Source of the DNA: Algoriphagus sp.
Lineage (GTDB): Bacteria > Bacteroidota > Bacteroidia > Cytophagales > Cyclobacteriaceae
Assembly: GCA_018336015.1 (NCBI GenBank)
Contig: JAGXQZ010000011.1
Coordinates: forward strand, 1 to 64,000
Length of the DNA: 64,000 nucleotides
Reading direction: 5' to 3'
Shown: positions 54,150 to 63,253 of the stretch, in pieces
How the letters are laid out: every line of letters begins with the position of its first letter
How positions within the stretch are numbered: the stretch's first letter is position 1
The notes under the pieces: model-generated
Databases searched by the model: none
Told to the model about the DNA's origin: nothing
What the model saw: only the letters and a program-made list of their open reading frames with translations
Made by a program: the position numbers and the translations under genes

Positions 54150-55214
54150 ATGTTTCGACTCCATTTTGAGAATCAAGTCTATTCCCTAGCAGAAGATTTT
54201 GAGGTAAATCCAAAAGATTTGCCTGATTATGCAAAAGCCGCTTTTTCCTTTTGCAAAAGCTGGTTGATAGGAGAAAAAACCTTTTCCCAATCCACTTCCG
54301 GCTCCACCGGAATTCCTAAGCAAATCTCAATTTCCAGAGAACAAATGGAGGCAAGTGCAAAAGGGACAGGATCTTTTTTTAAAACTGACTCAAATTCAAT
54401 ACTTCTTTGTTGCCTGAATCCAGCTTACATCGCAGGAAAAATGATGCTGGTGAGGGCGATGGTTTGGAACTGCGAAATCCATTTGGTGGAGCCAAGTTCC
54501 AACCCGCTTAGCAAAGTTGACGGAGATTTTGATTTTGTCGCAGTGGTTCCTTTGCAAGTACAGGCATCCATAGAAGATGAACAGAGCATTCCAAAACTCA
54601 AATCCATCCAACATCTGATCATCGGAGGAGCCCCAATTTCCTCAAAGTTGAAAGCCAACTTAGTGGAAAACGGAATTAAAGCTTGGCAGACATTTGGAAT
54701 GACTGAGACTGTTTCCCATATCGCTTTGGCTGAAATCGGTAAAGAAGAACTTCTCTACCAAGTCTTGCCCGAAGTGGAAATCGGCCAAGATTCGCGAGGA
54801 GCACTTTGGATTAAATCCCAAATGAGCGGCCCGGATCCCATTCAAACCAACGACTTGATTGAACTCAGGTCAGAAACTTCATTTATTTGGCTGGGGAGGG
54901 TGGATTTTGTGGTTAATTCGGGCGGTATCAAGCTTTTTCCCGAACATATCGAGCAAAAAGCTGAGGAAGTAATCGAAGAGATTTTTCCTGGAATTTCTTA
55001 TTTCTTCTTTGGAGAAAAAGATGAACTACTTGGAGAAAAACTGGTGCTTTTTTTGGAAACATCAGCTAGCAGTAGCCGATTGAAAATTCTCAAAGAGCGA
55101 CTGGCCGAGGTTTTGGGAAAATACGAACTCCCAAAAAAAATCTATTTCAGCCCGAAATTTGCCAGAACAGAAAGCGGTAAAATCAACAGGCTTCACACCT
55201 TCAATTCTCAATGA
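54150..55214 (+). CDS. menE: o-Succinylbenzoate-CoA ligase MenE
   Basis: This 354-residue AMP-forming ligase is shorter than most adenylating enzymes, as is usual for Bacteroidota MenE. The phosphate loop is STSGSTGIPKQISIS, then IIGGAPISSKLKANL, TFGMTETVSHIALAE and WLGRVDFVVNSGGIKLFPEH; the catalytic Lys is in ESGKINR near the end. The frame is open from 54081, but the ATG at 54150 (MFRLHFENQVYSL) is preferred. It is divergent from menB and overlaps the DUF2141 gene by four bases. No menC was found in the window. Confidence 0.9.
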   Translation: MFRLHFENQVYSLAEDFEVNPKDLPDYAKAAFSFCKSWLIGEKTFSQSTSGSTGIPKQISISREQMEASAKGTGSFFKTDSNSILLCCLNPAYIAGKMMLVRAMVWNCEIHLVEPSSNPLSKVDGDFDFVAVVPLQVQASIEDEQSIPKLKSIQHLIIGGAPISSKLKANLVENGIKAWQTFGMTETVSHIALAEIGKEELLYQVLPEVEIGQDSRGALWIKSQMSGPDPIQTNDLIELRSETSFIWLGRVDFVVNSGGIKLFPEHIEQKAEEVIEEIFPGISYFFFGEKDELLGEKLVLFLETSASSSRLKILKERLAEVLGKYELPKKIYFSPKFARTESGKINRLHTFNSQ

Positions 55215-55639
55215 TAAATATTCTTTTAATTCTGACCCTTTCGCTAGCTGTATTGACACCCCAGACTCTGAGCAATCCAAAGCTGGACATTCAAATCAAT
55301 CACGCCAAATCTGACAAAGGAATGATTCGGGTGTTGATTTTTTCGAAAGAAACCGGTTTTCCTGACCAGCCTGCCAAAGCTTTAAAAAGCCTTTCGATCC
55401 AGCCTAAAAACAAGGCTGGACTCCTTTCGATTAGCGACCTTCCTCCTGGAAAATATGCCGTTTCGGTCATTCACGACGAAGACAATGACGGCAAACTAAC
55501 CACCAATGCAGTGGGATATCCTATTGAGAAATTCGGCTTTTCAAATAATCCCAAGGTATACTTCAGCCCTCCTAGTTTTGAAAAAGCATCTTTTGAACTA
55601 GGTTCAGAGCCACAGCGGATTCAGATTGAGTTGCGCTAA
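55211..55639 (+). CDS. DUF2141 exported protein
   Basis: This 142-residue protein has an N-terminal signal (MINILLILTLSLAVLTPQTLS) and a DUF2141 domain. Segments are GMIRVLIFSKETGFPD, SDLPPGKYAVSVIHDEDNDGK (a calcium-binding-like acidic turn) and YPIEKFGFSNNPKVYFSPPS. Its function is unknown. The ATG overlaps the menE stop, so it is coupled to menE; its stop overlaps the end of the convergent oxygenase gene. Confidence 0.88.
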   Translation: MINILLILTLSLAVLTPQTLSNPKLDIQINHAKSDKGMIRVLIFSKETGFPDQPAKALKSLSIQPKNKAGLLSISDLPPGKYAVSVIHDEDNDGKLTTNAVGYPIEKFGFSNNPKVYFSPPSFEKASFELGSEPQRIQIELR

Positions 55640-56277
55640 TCGATATTTCTCAACCAACCGGTAATTGAAATTCGTTCTTTTTTGGTCGGTAAAACCTCAT
55701 GAGGAATCTCTGCACTTAAGAATACCACCAATCTTCCTCCAAGAGGCAAAACATCTTCCACTTTTTCGGAGCCGTCTTCCTGAGGAAAGTACATCCGAAG
55801 CGCTCCTTCATCTTCCGCTGACCATGAGTCATTGAGGTATACGATCACGGTAACTACTCGATGAGGCACCGCATGAAACTGATCTAAATGCTTCTTGTAA
55901 AATGACCCAATTGGATATCTGGCAAAATGTCCTTCAAATGACCGCAGTCCCAAAAAGCAGCGCTGATTGAGTACCTGCCGGATTTGTTCAATTTTTTCCC
56001 AGTAAGCTGCCTGAAGAGGACTCAAGTTTTCCTGATCCATCCAAAGGACTTCATCGCTTCGGATTTCGGTTCGCACCTGCTTTTGACCTCCCTTTCCTAC
56101 AGCAGCATGGCGAAACATCCCTTTATCCAAAAGCTCAGTCTGTTCTATTAATAGGGCTTTTCTAAACTCCTCATCTATAAAATCATTGATGATCACGTAG
56201 GAATTTTGGTAAATCTCAGCGCTGATGCGATCCAGTACTTCTTCCATATTGGGTGGTTTGGCTTGCAAAATAACCAC
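55636..56277 (-). CDS. 2-Oxoglutarate/Fe(II)-dependent oxygenase (prolyl-4-hydroxylase-like)
   Basis: This 213-residue protein has a jelly-roll with the iron motif HLDQFHAVPHRVV (HxD) and a distal His in AEIPHEVLPTKKERISITGW, where the Arg binds 2-oxoglutarate. FARYPIGSFYKKHLDQF is typical of the P4Hc type. The substrate is unknown, perhaps a protein or nucleic acid. The start could also be the internal ATG at 56247 (MEEVLDRIS). It is divergent from the next gene and overlaps DUF2141 at its stop. Confidence 0.85.
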   Translation of the reverse strand: MVILQAKPPNMEEVLDRISAEIYQNSYVIINDFIDEEFRKALLIEQTELLDKGMFRHAAVGKGGQKQVRTEIRSDEVLWMDQENLSPLQAAYWEKIEQIRQVLNQRCFLGLRSFEGHFARYPIGSFYKKHLDQFHAVPHRVVTVIVYLNDSWSAEDEGALRMYFPQEDGSEKVEDVLPLGGRLVVFLSAEIPHEVLPTKKERISITGWLRNID

Positions 56278-56312
56278 TTAATTGCCCGAAAAACCATACT
56301 TTTGTCCCTGTT

Positions 56313-57080
56313 ATGACTATGAATTCCTCCAAAACAGCTCTCACCGGAATCGTGCTTGAATACGATTCAGGGATTGTTCCACCACCTTACAGCCATGTAT
56401 TCAGACTCGCCTTGGATTGGGGCAAAGGGGATTTGGATGTGAAACTGGACCTGCATTACACTGAGAGAGAGGAACTGAGTGAGCAAGAAATCATCGATGA
56501 AGGATTCACAACCCATGATGACTACAACTACAAAGGATCGCTTAACGCCGTTTGGATCAAACCCGTCCAAGAACTTTTCAATAAAACCAAGTGGACGAAC
56601 AAAGACATTGAAGAGGGTGGAATTACCATCACACCTTTAGAAAAAGGTAAAGATGAAGGATTGAAAATCCCATCCAATCAAGAGGAATGGCAACTGATGG
56701 CCCAAGATCTCATCCAGGCCATCTATGAAACCGTGAAAAAAGAACTTCCACTTCAAGTACATTACCGGAAGGTGGAACATGAGCAAGTCATTGATTGCAG
56801 CCTAACCGTTCATTTTTCAAACAGAGAAGTAATTTTTGAAATGGGTCAAGAAAAGCGGACTATTCACTGGGAATATGCCATTCAGCTCATGAAGATGGTT
56901 TTCACCCCTGATTACCATTACGAAATGGCTAAAGAAGAGGCAGGCAAAAAACGGGGCTCCTACATCGAATGTGGCGATGGCTATTGGCACGAGTTGGGCA
57001 AAGGAGTGATCAATATCGATCCATCCTTTGATGCGGTATGCAAGATAAAAGCAGGTTTTGAAGAATTAATGGGAGGATAA
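56313..57080 (+). CDS. Conserved-looking hypothetical protein
   Basis: This 255-residue soluble protein has no signal or membrane segment and many acidic and aromatic residues. It includes GIVPPPYSHVFRLALDWGKG near the start, LDLHYTEREELSEQEIIDE, a DDYNYKG turn and a late RGSYIECGDGYWHELGKGV. I do not recognise a family. It has normal codon use and a promoter-like TACTTTTG at 56297-56304, nearly leaderless for the ATG at 56313; the ATG at 56319 is an equally good start. Confidence 0.75.
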   Translation: MTMNSSKTALTGIVLEYDSGIVPPPYSHVFRLALDWGKGDLDVKLDLHYTEREELSEQEIIDEGFTTHDDYNYKGSLNAVWIKPVQELFNKTKWTNKDIEEGGITITPLEKGKDEGLKIPSNQEEWQLMAQDLIQAIYETVKKELPLQVHYRKVEHEQVIDCSLTVHFSNREVIFEMGQEKRTIHWEYAIQLMKMVFTPDYHYEMAKEEAGKKRGSYIECGDGYWHELGKGVINIDPSFDAVCKIKAGFEELMGG

Positions 57081-57094
57081 AACCATGTGGAAGG

Positions 57095-57868
57095 TTACCC
57101 TCGAATCTGCTTCAGGTCAGCCTGAATATCCCGAATCATTTCCCCTAAGTCCTCCAGAGTTAGGGGTTTCTTTTTGTCTCCAGGATTAGGAAAATCCGTG
57201 CTGATGAATGCTTTGGCCTCCCAAATTTCCAAGACATCTTCACCCCTGACCTCGTAAGGTTTGTATTGGTCATTGTCTGAAACCAAAAACAGCTTTCCAT
57301 TTTCTTCTAAATAATTGAAGACTCGTTTGTAGACCACCCCTTCTGTCTGAGTGACTAGCACATAAGTTCTTCCACTTTTAATATGGCTGAGCTGCTCAAC
57401 ATAGGCCCCGATGACGATGGTACCCGGTATCAGCGGCAGCATCGAATCGCCTGCCAGTTCAAATGCCCGATAGGTAGCCTGCCGGGAGAGATTGGGGAGG
57501 TGAAATTGAGGCAAAGACTCCATGTAGACAGGGTCAGCATATCCATTGAGATATCCAGCAGATGCCTTTTGACCTACCAGCGTGATATTTTCTTTGTCGG
57601 AGTCATCTGCTGCGATGGTCAGGATATTGATTCCTCGCTTTTGTAGGGCTTTTCTTCCCAGCTTCTCAATATCATGCTCCAAAAACTCCTCTACTCCTAC
57701 TTCTAAAATTTCACAAAGCTTGGCCAAGGTCCCCAATTTCGGTTCGGATCTTCCATCTTCGTAAGCTGAGATCATAGTCCGCTGCACCTCAAGCTGATCG
57801 GCAAGATCATTTTGAGTAATTCCCTTTTGCTTTCGCAAAAATCGAAGGTTGGAGGCTAAGTAACTCAT
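57095..57868 (-). CDS. LexA-like HTH-peptidase S24 repressor
   Basis: This 257-residue protein has an N-terminal Cro/C1-type HTH (residues about 5-60: NLRFLRKQKGITQNDLADQ, RTMISAYEDGRSEPKLGTL) and a C-terminal S24 self-cleavage domain. The domain has Ala104-Gly105 (KASAGYLNG), Ser142 in AGDSMLPLIPG and Lys181 in EGVVYKRVF. Such proteins repress until damage or another signal triggers autocleavage. It overlaps the 85-residue gene upstream by four bases, and a candidate operator lies just before that operon (58153-58195). No recA, polymerase V or prophage gene is nearby, so the regulon is unknown. Confidence 0.9.
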   Translation of the reverse strand: MSYLASNLRFLRKQKGITQNDLADQLEVQRTMISAYEDGRSEPKLGTLAKLCEILEVGVEEFLEHDIEKLGRKALQKRGINILTIAADDSDKENITLVGQKASAGYLNGYADPVYMESLPQFHLPNLSRQATYRAFELAGDSMLPLIPGTIVIGAYVEQLSHIKSGRTYVLVTQTEGVVYKRVFNYLEENGKLFLVSDNDQYKPYEVRGEDVLEIWEAKAFISTDFPNPGDKKKPLTLEDLGEMIRDIQADLKQIRG

Positions 57869-58122
57869 GCTGAAAAGAGGTAAAATTTATGATCTTCTTC
57901 TACCGGAGGTAATGGAAAAAAGGGATTGAGATTCATCATCTCTTCTCTTCTTCGCTCCAATCGGTTCTTTATCTCATCTATGATATCACCCACTGACTTA
58001 GGTTCGTTCACCAACAAGTATCCATATTGAGGTTTTTTCTCATCCTCTATAAAAAACTTAACCTGACAATTGCCTGAAGATAGCGTCTTTGTCGTGATGC
58101 TGATTTTGTCTGTGCTTTCCAT
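57865..58122 (-). CDS. Small protein co-transcribed with the S24 repressor
   Basis: This 85-residue protein is first in the operon, with its stop overlapping the repressor start by four bases. It starts SITTKTLSSGNCQVKFFIED and has a helix DEIKNRLERRREEMM before a Pro-rich tail (NPFFPLPPVEEDHKFYLFSA). No family is recognised. A role as a partner or anti-repressor is inferred only from the coupling. Confidence 0.75.
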   Translation of the reverse strand: MESTDKISITTKTLSSGNCQVKFFIEDEKKPQYGYLLVNEPKSVGDIIDEIKNRLERRREEMMNLNPFFPLPPVEEDHKFYLFSA

Positions 58123-58152
58123 AGTCTCAATGATAACGAGAGCTAAGTTATA

Positions 58153-58195
58153 AATGTTATTTTTATCAACATTAAAATGATGTTAAAATCAACAT
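58153..58195. promoter_or_regulatory. Candidate operator of the S24 repressor operon
   Basis: Four half-sites alternate: ATGTT at 58154, AACAT at 58168, ATGTT at 58180 and AACAT at 58191. The first pair extends to AATGTT with AACATT (58153-58173). They lie 31-73 bp upstream of the ATG at 58122, where a promoter should be. The rest of 58123-58439 shows no gene. Confidence 0.5.
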
Positions 58196-58439
58196 TATTA
58201 TCTGACAAAGATTGTCACATTAATTTATCCAATGATTTTGGTGAATTCAGGATGGTGCAGGATTATGCTTTTACACCATTTTTTTAATACCCAGAAAGAA
58301 GGCAGTTCATTTGAATTTTCTACCGCTCAGCCAATTAATCCAACAATACTGAACTTTTGGATAGTTCTTTTGTACTACCTAAAGCTCAGATCATTTATAA
58401 ATGAGCTGATGCAAGCCACTATAGATTTTAACTGCTCTG

Positions 58440-61202
58440 ATGAAGTACCTTTTATTCATTCTTCTATCTTTTGCCACTGTGTATCAAGTGAGTGCCCAAA
58501 CCTACACGGTGAAGGGCAAGGTCCTTGAGTTTGGAAAAGATGATCCTATTCCCTATGCCAATATCCTTATCATGACTGTTTCGGATTCATCTCAGGTGTC
58601 CGGTACGATATCGGAATTGGATGGGGAGTTTGAGCTAACAGGAATCCGAGAAGGTCAGTATTTATTCAAAATCCAATACCTAGGGTACCAAAGCTACTTC
58701 CGGACCTTAACGATTAATTCCAATTTGGATTTGGGGAAAATCAGTATCAAGGAAGAGGCTACTGCCCTCAATGAAGTAGTCGTAGCTGCACGAAGGTCCT
58801 CCGGTGCGCAAAAAAGTGATACCACCATGTTTAATGCAGATGCATTCAAAACCATGAAGGACGCCAGTGCCCAAGTTCTGATCGAAAAGCTTCCCGGAGT
58901 AGTCTCGGAAGGAGGTATCCTTCAGGCACAAGGTGAGAACATTGCGCAGATCCTGGTGGACGGAAAACCGTTTTTTGGTACGGATGTTCAGGCTGCTTTG
59001 CAAAATTTACCCGCAGAGGTGATTCAAAGCATTGAGATTTTTGATCAAAAAAGCGAGAAAACTCAAATGAGTGGATTTGATGACGGTCAGCGTCTGAAAA
59101 CGATCAACATCATCACCAAACCGAATCGAAGGAAGGGCCAATTTGGAAAAACTACAGGCGGCTTTGGCACGGATGACCGATATCTCGCAGGTGCAAGTAT
59201 TAATGCTTTCAATGAGGACCGTCGGGTTACTTTTACCGGTTTGGCCAATAATGTGAACATGCTCAACTATTCGAGCGATGCCAACTCTCAGGCAGATGGC
59301 AGGCCACAGGAAGGTGTAGTCACCACCAATATCCTTGGAATGAACTATACCGATCTTTGGGGTAAAAAAATCAAAGTCACAGGCAGCTACTCCTATTCTA
59401 ACCGGGAAAATGTAGGAATTGTCAACCGTGTAAGAGATTTTATCACCACGGATGAAAGCAGCCAAACCTACACCGAAACTGCCCGGGATGTAAGGATTAA
59501 TCATGAGCACCAGGCAGACTTAAGGCTGGAATACAACCCCAATGAAAAAAACAGAATCCTTTACATCCCGAGATTCTCTGCAAGTTTCGAAAACGAAAAC
59601 TCTTCTTTCTTCGGAAACACCAATAGTGGCATCACCCCGATCAACGAAGTAGAAAATCAACGTACCGGCGATTACCAGGACTACGATTTTTTCAATCGAT
59701 TGATTTACAGCCACAAGTTTGATAAGCCAGGTAGAACTTTGACCTGGAGATCCATCTTGCACAATGGCTGGAACTTAGACGAATCCCAACGCAAGGCAAG
59801 AAATGTCTTTTTTCAGAATGGGGAAAGCAGAACCGAGCGCATCGATCAACTCACCGATCGCGAACGACAAGGATTACGATGGGAAACCGGAATTTCATTG
59901 ACAGAAAAAATCGGTGAAAAAGGTCAAGTTGAAGCCGAATACGAAATCGGAAATCGATCCAATGACTCCGATCAACGTGTATTCAATGTTGAAGGGGGAG
60001 ATTTTGATGGTGGAACCATGATTTTGGATACGACTTTGACCAACGTGTTTTTGAGCAATTACCTTACCCAGGAGTTTGAATTGGGCTATCAATACACAGC
60101 CGAAAAATTCAAATTCCAAACCGAAGTCCAGTACCAAGACGCCAAGTTGGACAACAGTCAGGATTTCCCTAAGCCTTTTGAGCTCAACAGGAGATTTTCA
60201 GCAATCATCCCAACCATGAGGATGGAATACAAATTTTCTCCCCAGACCAACATCCAGGTAGATTACGATACCCGCACGGCTGAGCCTCAGATCCGTCAGC
60301 TCCAGCCGGTCATTGACAATTCGAATCCGCTTCAACTGAGAACGGGAAATCCTGATTTGGACCAGTCTTACACCCATGAAATCCGAGTGAGATTCCGAAG
60401 CCAAAATCAGGACTCTGACCGCAGTTGGTTCCTTTTTACCTCCTCCTCTTTTGTCAACAACTTCATCAGCAACAGCACATTCATTGCCAATGAAGCCACT
60501 GAAATTCAGGACGGAATAATCCTGGAAAAAGGCTCTCAACTCAACCGACCCGTCAACTTGGACGGCTATTGGGACTTAAGGTCCTGGCTAAGCTACGGCA
60601 TGCCGCTGGACTTTATGAAGTCCAAACTCAACCTCAACATGGGTGGTGGTGTAACCCGAAGACCAGGCCAAGTCAATGACCTGATCGGATTTAACAATTC
60701 TCAAAGGCTAAGCGGAGGACTTTCCATCAACAGTAGCATCAGCGATCAGATTGACTTTAACATCTGGTCAAGATCCTCTTTCAACAACGTAGAAAATACG
60801 CTCAATCCTAGCCTGAATAATCAGTTCTTCCAACAGCGATTCCGGGTCAATTTCAACTGGATCATTTGGGAAGGAATCGTCTATAGGCTGGATCTCAATC
60901 ATCAGATCAATACAGGCCTTAACGCAGGTTTCAACAACAATTTCTCCCTGATCAACATGAGTCTTGGGAAGAAAATCTTCAAAAATCAGCGTGGCGAGAT
61001 CAGTTTGATGGCCTATGATATTTTAGGACAAAATGCCAACGTAAGGAGGAATATCACCGAAACTTTTATCGAAGATATACAGACCAATGTTCTCCAACGG
61101 TATTTTATGGTTTCTTTCACTTACAACCTCCGCAGATTCAGCAAAGGAATGGATGAGGAAAAATACAATGAGCTCTACCAGCAAGAGGATAGAAACAATT
61201 AA
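58440..61202 (+). CDS. TonB-dependent receptor-like outer-membrane protein
   Basis: This 920-residue protein has a signal peptide (LLFILLSFATVYQVSAQ) and a carboxypeptidase-regulatory-like domain (about residues 22-105). A plug-like region follows (LIEKLPGVVSEGGILQAQGE, QSIEIFDQKSEKTQMSGFDD), then a barrel of the OMP_b-brl_3 type up to YFMVSFTYNLRRFSKG. No SusD partner is next to it, so it is a stand-alone receptor; the ligand is unknown. A terminator follows at 61228. A two-component pair downstream may control it. Confidence 0.92.
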   Translation: MKYLLFILLSFATVYQVSAQTYTVKGKVLEFGKDDPIPYANILIMTVSDSSQVSGTISELDGEFELTGIREGQYLFKIQYLGYQSYFRTLTINSNLDLGKISIKEEATALNEVVVAARRSSGAQKSDTTMFNADAFKTMKDASAQVLIEKLPGVVSEGGILQAQGENIAQILVDGKPFFGTDVQAALQNLPAEVIQSIEIFDQKSEKTQMSGFDDGQRLKTINIITKPNRRKGQFGKTTGGFGTDDRYLAGASINAFNEDRRVTFTGLANNVNMLNYSSDANSQADGRPQEGVVTTNILGMNYTDLWGKKIKVTGSYSYSNRENVGIVNRVRDFITTDESSQTYTETARDVRINHEHQADLRLEYNPNEKNRILYIPRFSASFENENSSFFGNTNSGITPINEVENQRTGDYQDYDFFNRLIYSHKFDKPGRTLTWRSILHNGWNLDESQRKARNVFFQNGESRTERIDQLTDRERQGLRWETGISLTEKIGEKGQVEAEYEIGNRSNDSDQRVFNVEGGDFDGGTMILDTTLTNVFLSNYLTQEFELGYQYTAEKFKFQTEVQYQDAKLDNSQDFPKPFELNRRFSAIIPTMRMEYKFSPQTNIQVDYDTRTAEPQIRQLQPVIDNSNPLQLRTGNPDLDQSYTHEIRVRFRSQNQDSDRSWFLFTSSSFVNNFISNSTFIANEATEIQDGIILEKGSQLNRPVNLDGYWDLRSWLSYGMPLDFMKSKLNLNMGGGVTRRPGQVNDLIGFNNSQRLSGGLSINSSISDQIDFNIWSRSSFNNVENTLNPSLNNQFFQQRFRVNFNWIIWEGIVYRLDLNHQINTGLNAGFNNNFSLINMSLGKKIFKNQRGEISLMAYDILGQNANVRRNITETFIEDIQTNVLQRYFMVSFTYNLRRFSKGMDEEKYNELYQQEDRNN

Positions 61203-61227
61203 CCTCCACTTTCAATCCAAATTATTG

Positions 61228-61248
61228 AGCCCTTCGGGGCTTTTTTTT
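61228..61248 (+). terminator. Terminator after the TonB-dependent receptor
   Basis: AGCCC-TTCG-GGGCT (61228-61241) has a tight UUCG-type loop and is followed by eight T, 25 bp past the stop. Confidence 0.85.
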
Positions 61249-61348
61249 ATTTCCACGATAAAGCTTTTTTATACTGAAATGGAAGTAATCTGTATATTTC
61301 ACGAAATAAAAAGCAGCTCAACCCCACGACAGCATCTCAACTATTCGG

Positions 61349-63253
61349 ATGAACCATCGGGCACCTTCAAGTGGACAAAAGCAAACCTGTTTATCAGGGA
61401 TAGGGATGTTAATTTTTCTTCATTTAGCCCTTACCTCCTACTCCCAAGACCTCAAATCCCTACTCAGAAAAGCTGCGACTACTGCCGATTCGGCTGATTA
61501 TTATTTTGGAGAAAGTAAAAAACTGATCATCCAACCTGAAGATCAGGCAGAATTTGACTTTGCCAAAAACGCCTACCATGCCAACAGCGGTGAGTTGGAC
61601 TCCTGCATTTATTTTGGGCAGCGGGCCTTTGAGTACTTTAAGGGAAAAAACGACCTCCTCAAGCAGGTTTACATCCTGCACTATATGGGTGTGGCCTACC
61701 GAATGGCAGGACAATATGAAGAAGCAATCAACAGACTTTTCCAAGCCATTCCGATTTCTCAGCAACTGGGAGATTTAACTTGGCAAGGATGGATTTTGCA
61801 AGGCATCTCTCTCAATTACCATGATTTTGGAGCCTATCAAAAAGGGATTTCATTTGGACAAAGGGCCTTGGAAGTGTTGAGCAAAAACCTGGAAAAAGAT
61901 CCTCGTAGTGTGGCAATCGCACTGAATACCTTAGCGATCAACTATGATGATTGGGGGAAATACGACAGTGCGCTTTTTTTCCACATGCAAGTCATGGACT
62001 TAAAGGACAGGCTGGATACACTACAATTTAGCTTCACCTACAATAATATTGGCAATACGCTGATCAAATTGAATCGACTTCCTGAAGCTAAAAATTGGAT
62101 TCAGCGGGCGATCGTCATCACCGAAAAGAGGCAGAGCCAAGGCAATGACGAAAGCTATGATCTAGCTACCAATTACACCAATTTGGGACAGATTCTGGGT
62201 AAGCAGGGAATTCATGCAGATGCCAAAGCTGCATTGAGAAAAGGGCTTGCTTTTGCGCAGCTAAGTCAATCCTTGGAAAAAATAAAAGATAGCTACCAAG
62301 CCCTCTACGAGTTTAACAAATCAAGTGGAAAGTCTGACTCGGCACTGGTCTATCTAGAACTTTTATCAGGCGTCGAAGACAGCATCTTCAACCTTCAAAG
62401 TGCAAAGGCGATCTCTGATGCAGAGGCCAAATACGAACTTGCAGAGAAAGAGCGGAATCTGACCGAAGAGCGTCTGAGAGTACAGCAAAGTCGATTTGCT
62501 TTAATGACCCTCGCTGCGATTCTTGGTTTGGTAGGCGTCTTGGGATTCCATTTCTTCAGGCAGCAAAAATTGAAATCCATTCAAAAAGACCAAGAAATCG
62601 AACTTCAAAAAGCTCTTTCGAAGGTAGAAACCCAAACCCAACTACATGAGCAGCGGCTGAAGATTTCAAGAGATCTTCACGACAATATCGGCACCCAACT
62701 CACTTTTGTGACTTTAGGAATGGATAGTTTGAAGGCTTCTTTCTCCAACCCACCCGGTCCTGTCTTGAATCAGATCGACCATCTAAAAACCTTCACCAAG
62801 ACAACCATTCAAGAGTTGCGCGATACCGTGTGGGCTATGAATCAATCTCAAATGACCTTTGAAGATATTCAAGGAAGGATCTTGGGATTTACTGAAAATC
62901 TTACCTGGAAGGAGGATTTATCCTTGGAAATTGAGTTGGATCCAGAGTTGGAAAAAATCACCCTTGGCTCTTTTGAGGGCATTTCGATCTACCGAATCAT
63001 CCAGGAATCACTCAATAATGCGCTCAAACATGCCCAGGCATCAGTCATTTCAGCCAGATTGAATAAAGACGCTGAAGGCCTACAAATCATCATTCAAGAC
63101 AATGGGATAGGCTTTGATCCATCAAGCACTTCGGGGAATGGCCTAACCCACCTAAGGTCAAGAGTCAATGAATTGAACGGTTCCATCTCCTTCCATTCAG
63201 TATCGGGTGAAGGCACACAAATAGAAATTAGCATCCCCCTCCAATCATCATGA
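61349..63253 (+). CDS. TPR-containing sensor histidine kinase
   Basis: This 634-residue protein has a signal or membrane segment near the N-terminus (MLIFLHLALTSYS) and several TPR units in the exported part (about residues 60-340, for example AYRMAGQYEEAINRLFQAIP and GKYDSALFFHMQVM). A membrane span lies near residue 390 (FALMTLAAILGLVGVLGFHF), followed by a coiled linker. A HisKA_3 domain has His444 in ISRDLHDNIGTQLTFVTLG, and a HATPase domain has QESLNNALKHAQA and IIQDNGIGFDP. It overlaps the response-regulator gene by four bases. The TPR domain probably senses a cell-envelope or peptide signal. Confidence 0.93.
   Translation: MNHRAPSSGQKQTCLSGIGMLIFLHLALTSYSQDLKSLLRKAATTADSADYYFGESKKLIIQPEDQAEFDFAKNAYHANSGELDSCIYFGQRAFEYFKGKNDLLKQVYILHYMGVAYRMAGQYEEAINRLFQAIPISQQLGDLTWQGWILQGISLNYHDFGAYQKGISFGQRALEVLSKNLEKDPRSVAIALNTLAINYDDWGKYDSALFFHMQVMDLKDRLDTLQFSFTYNNIGNTLIKLNRLPEAKNWIQRAIVITEKRQSQGNDESYDLATNYTNLGQILGKQGIHADAKAALRKGLAFAQLSQSLEKIKDSYQALYEFNKSSGKSDSALVYLELLSGVEDSIFNLQSAKAISDAEAKYELAEKERNLTEERLRVQQSRFALMTLAAILGLVGVLGFHFFRQQKLKSIQKDQEIELQKALSKVETQTQLHEQRLKISRDLHDNIGTQLTFVTLGMDSLKASFSNPPGPVLNQIDHLKTFTKTTIQELRDTVWAMNQSQMTFEDIQGRILGFTENLTWKEDLSLEIELDPELEKITLGSFEGISIYRIIQESLNNALKHAQASVISARLNKDAEGLQIIIQDNGIGFDPSSTSGNGLTHLRSRVNELNGSISFHSVSGEGTQIEISIPLQSS

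Noticed and set aside
58232..58528. 98-codon frame before the TonB receptor
   Set aside because: It overlaps the receptor's start in another frame and has no gene-like features.
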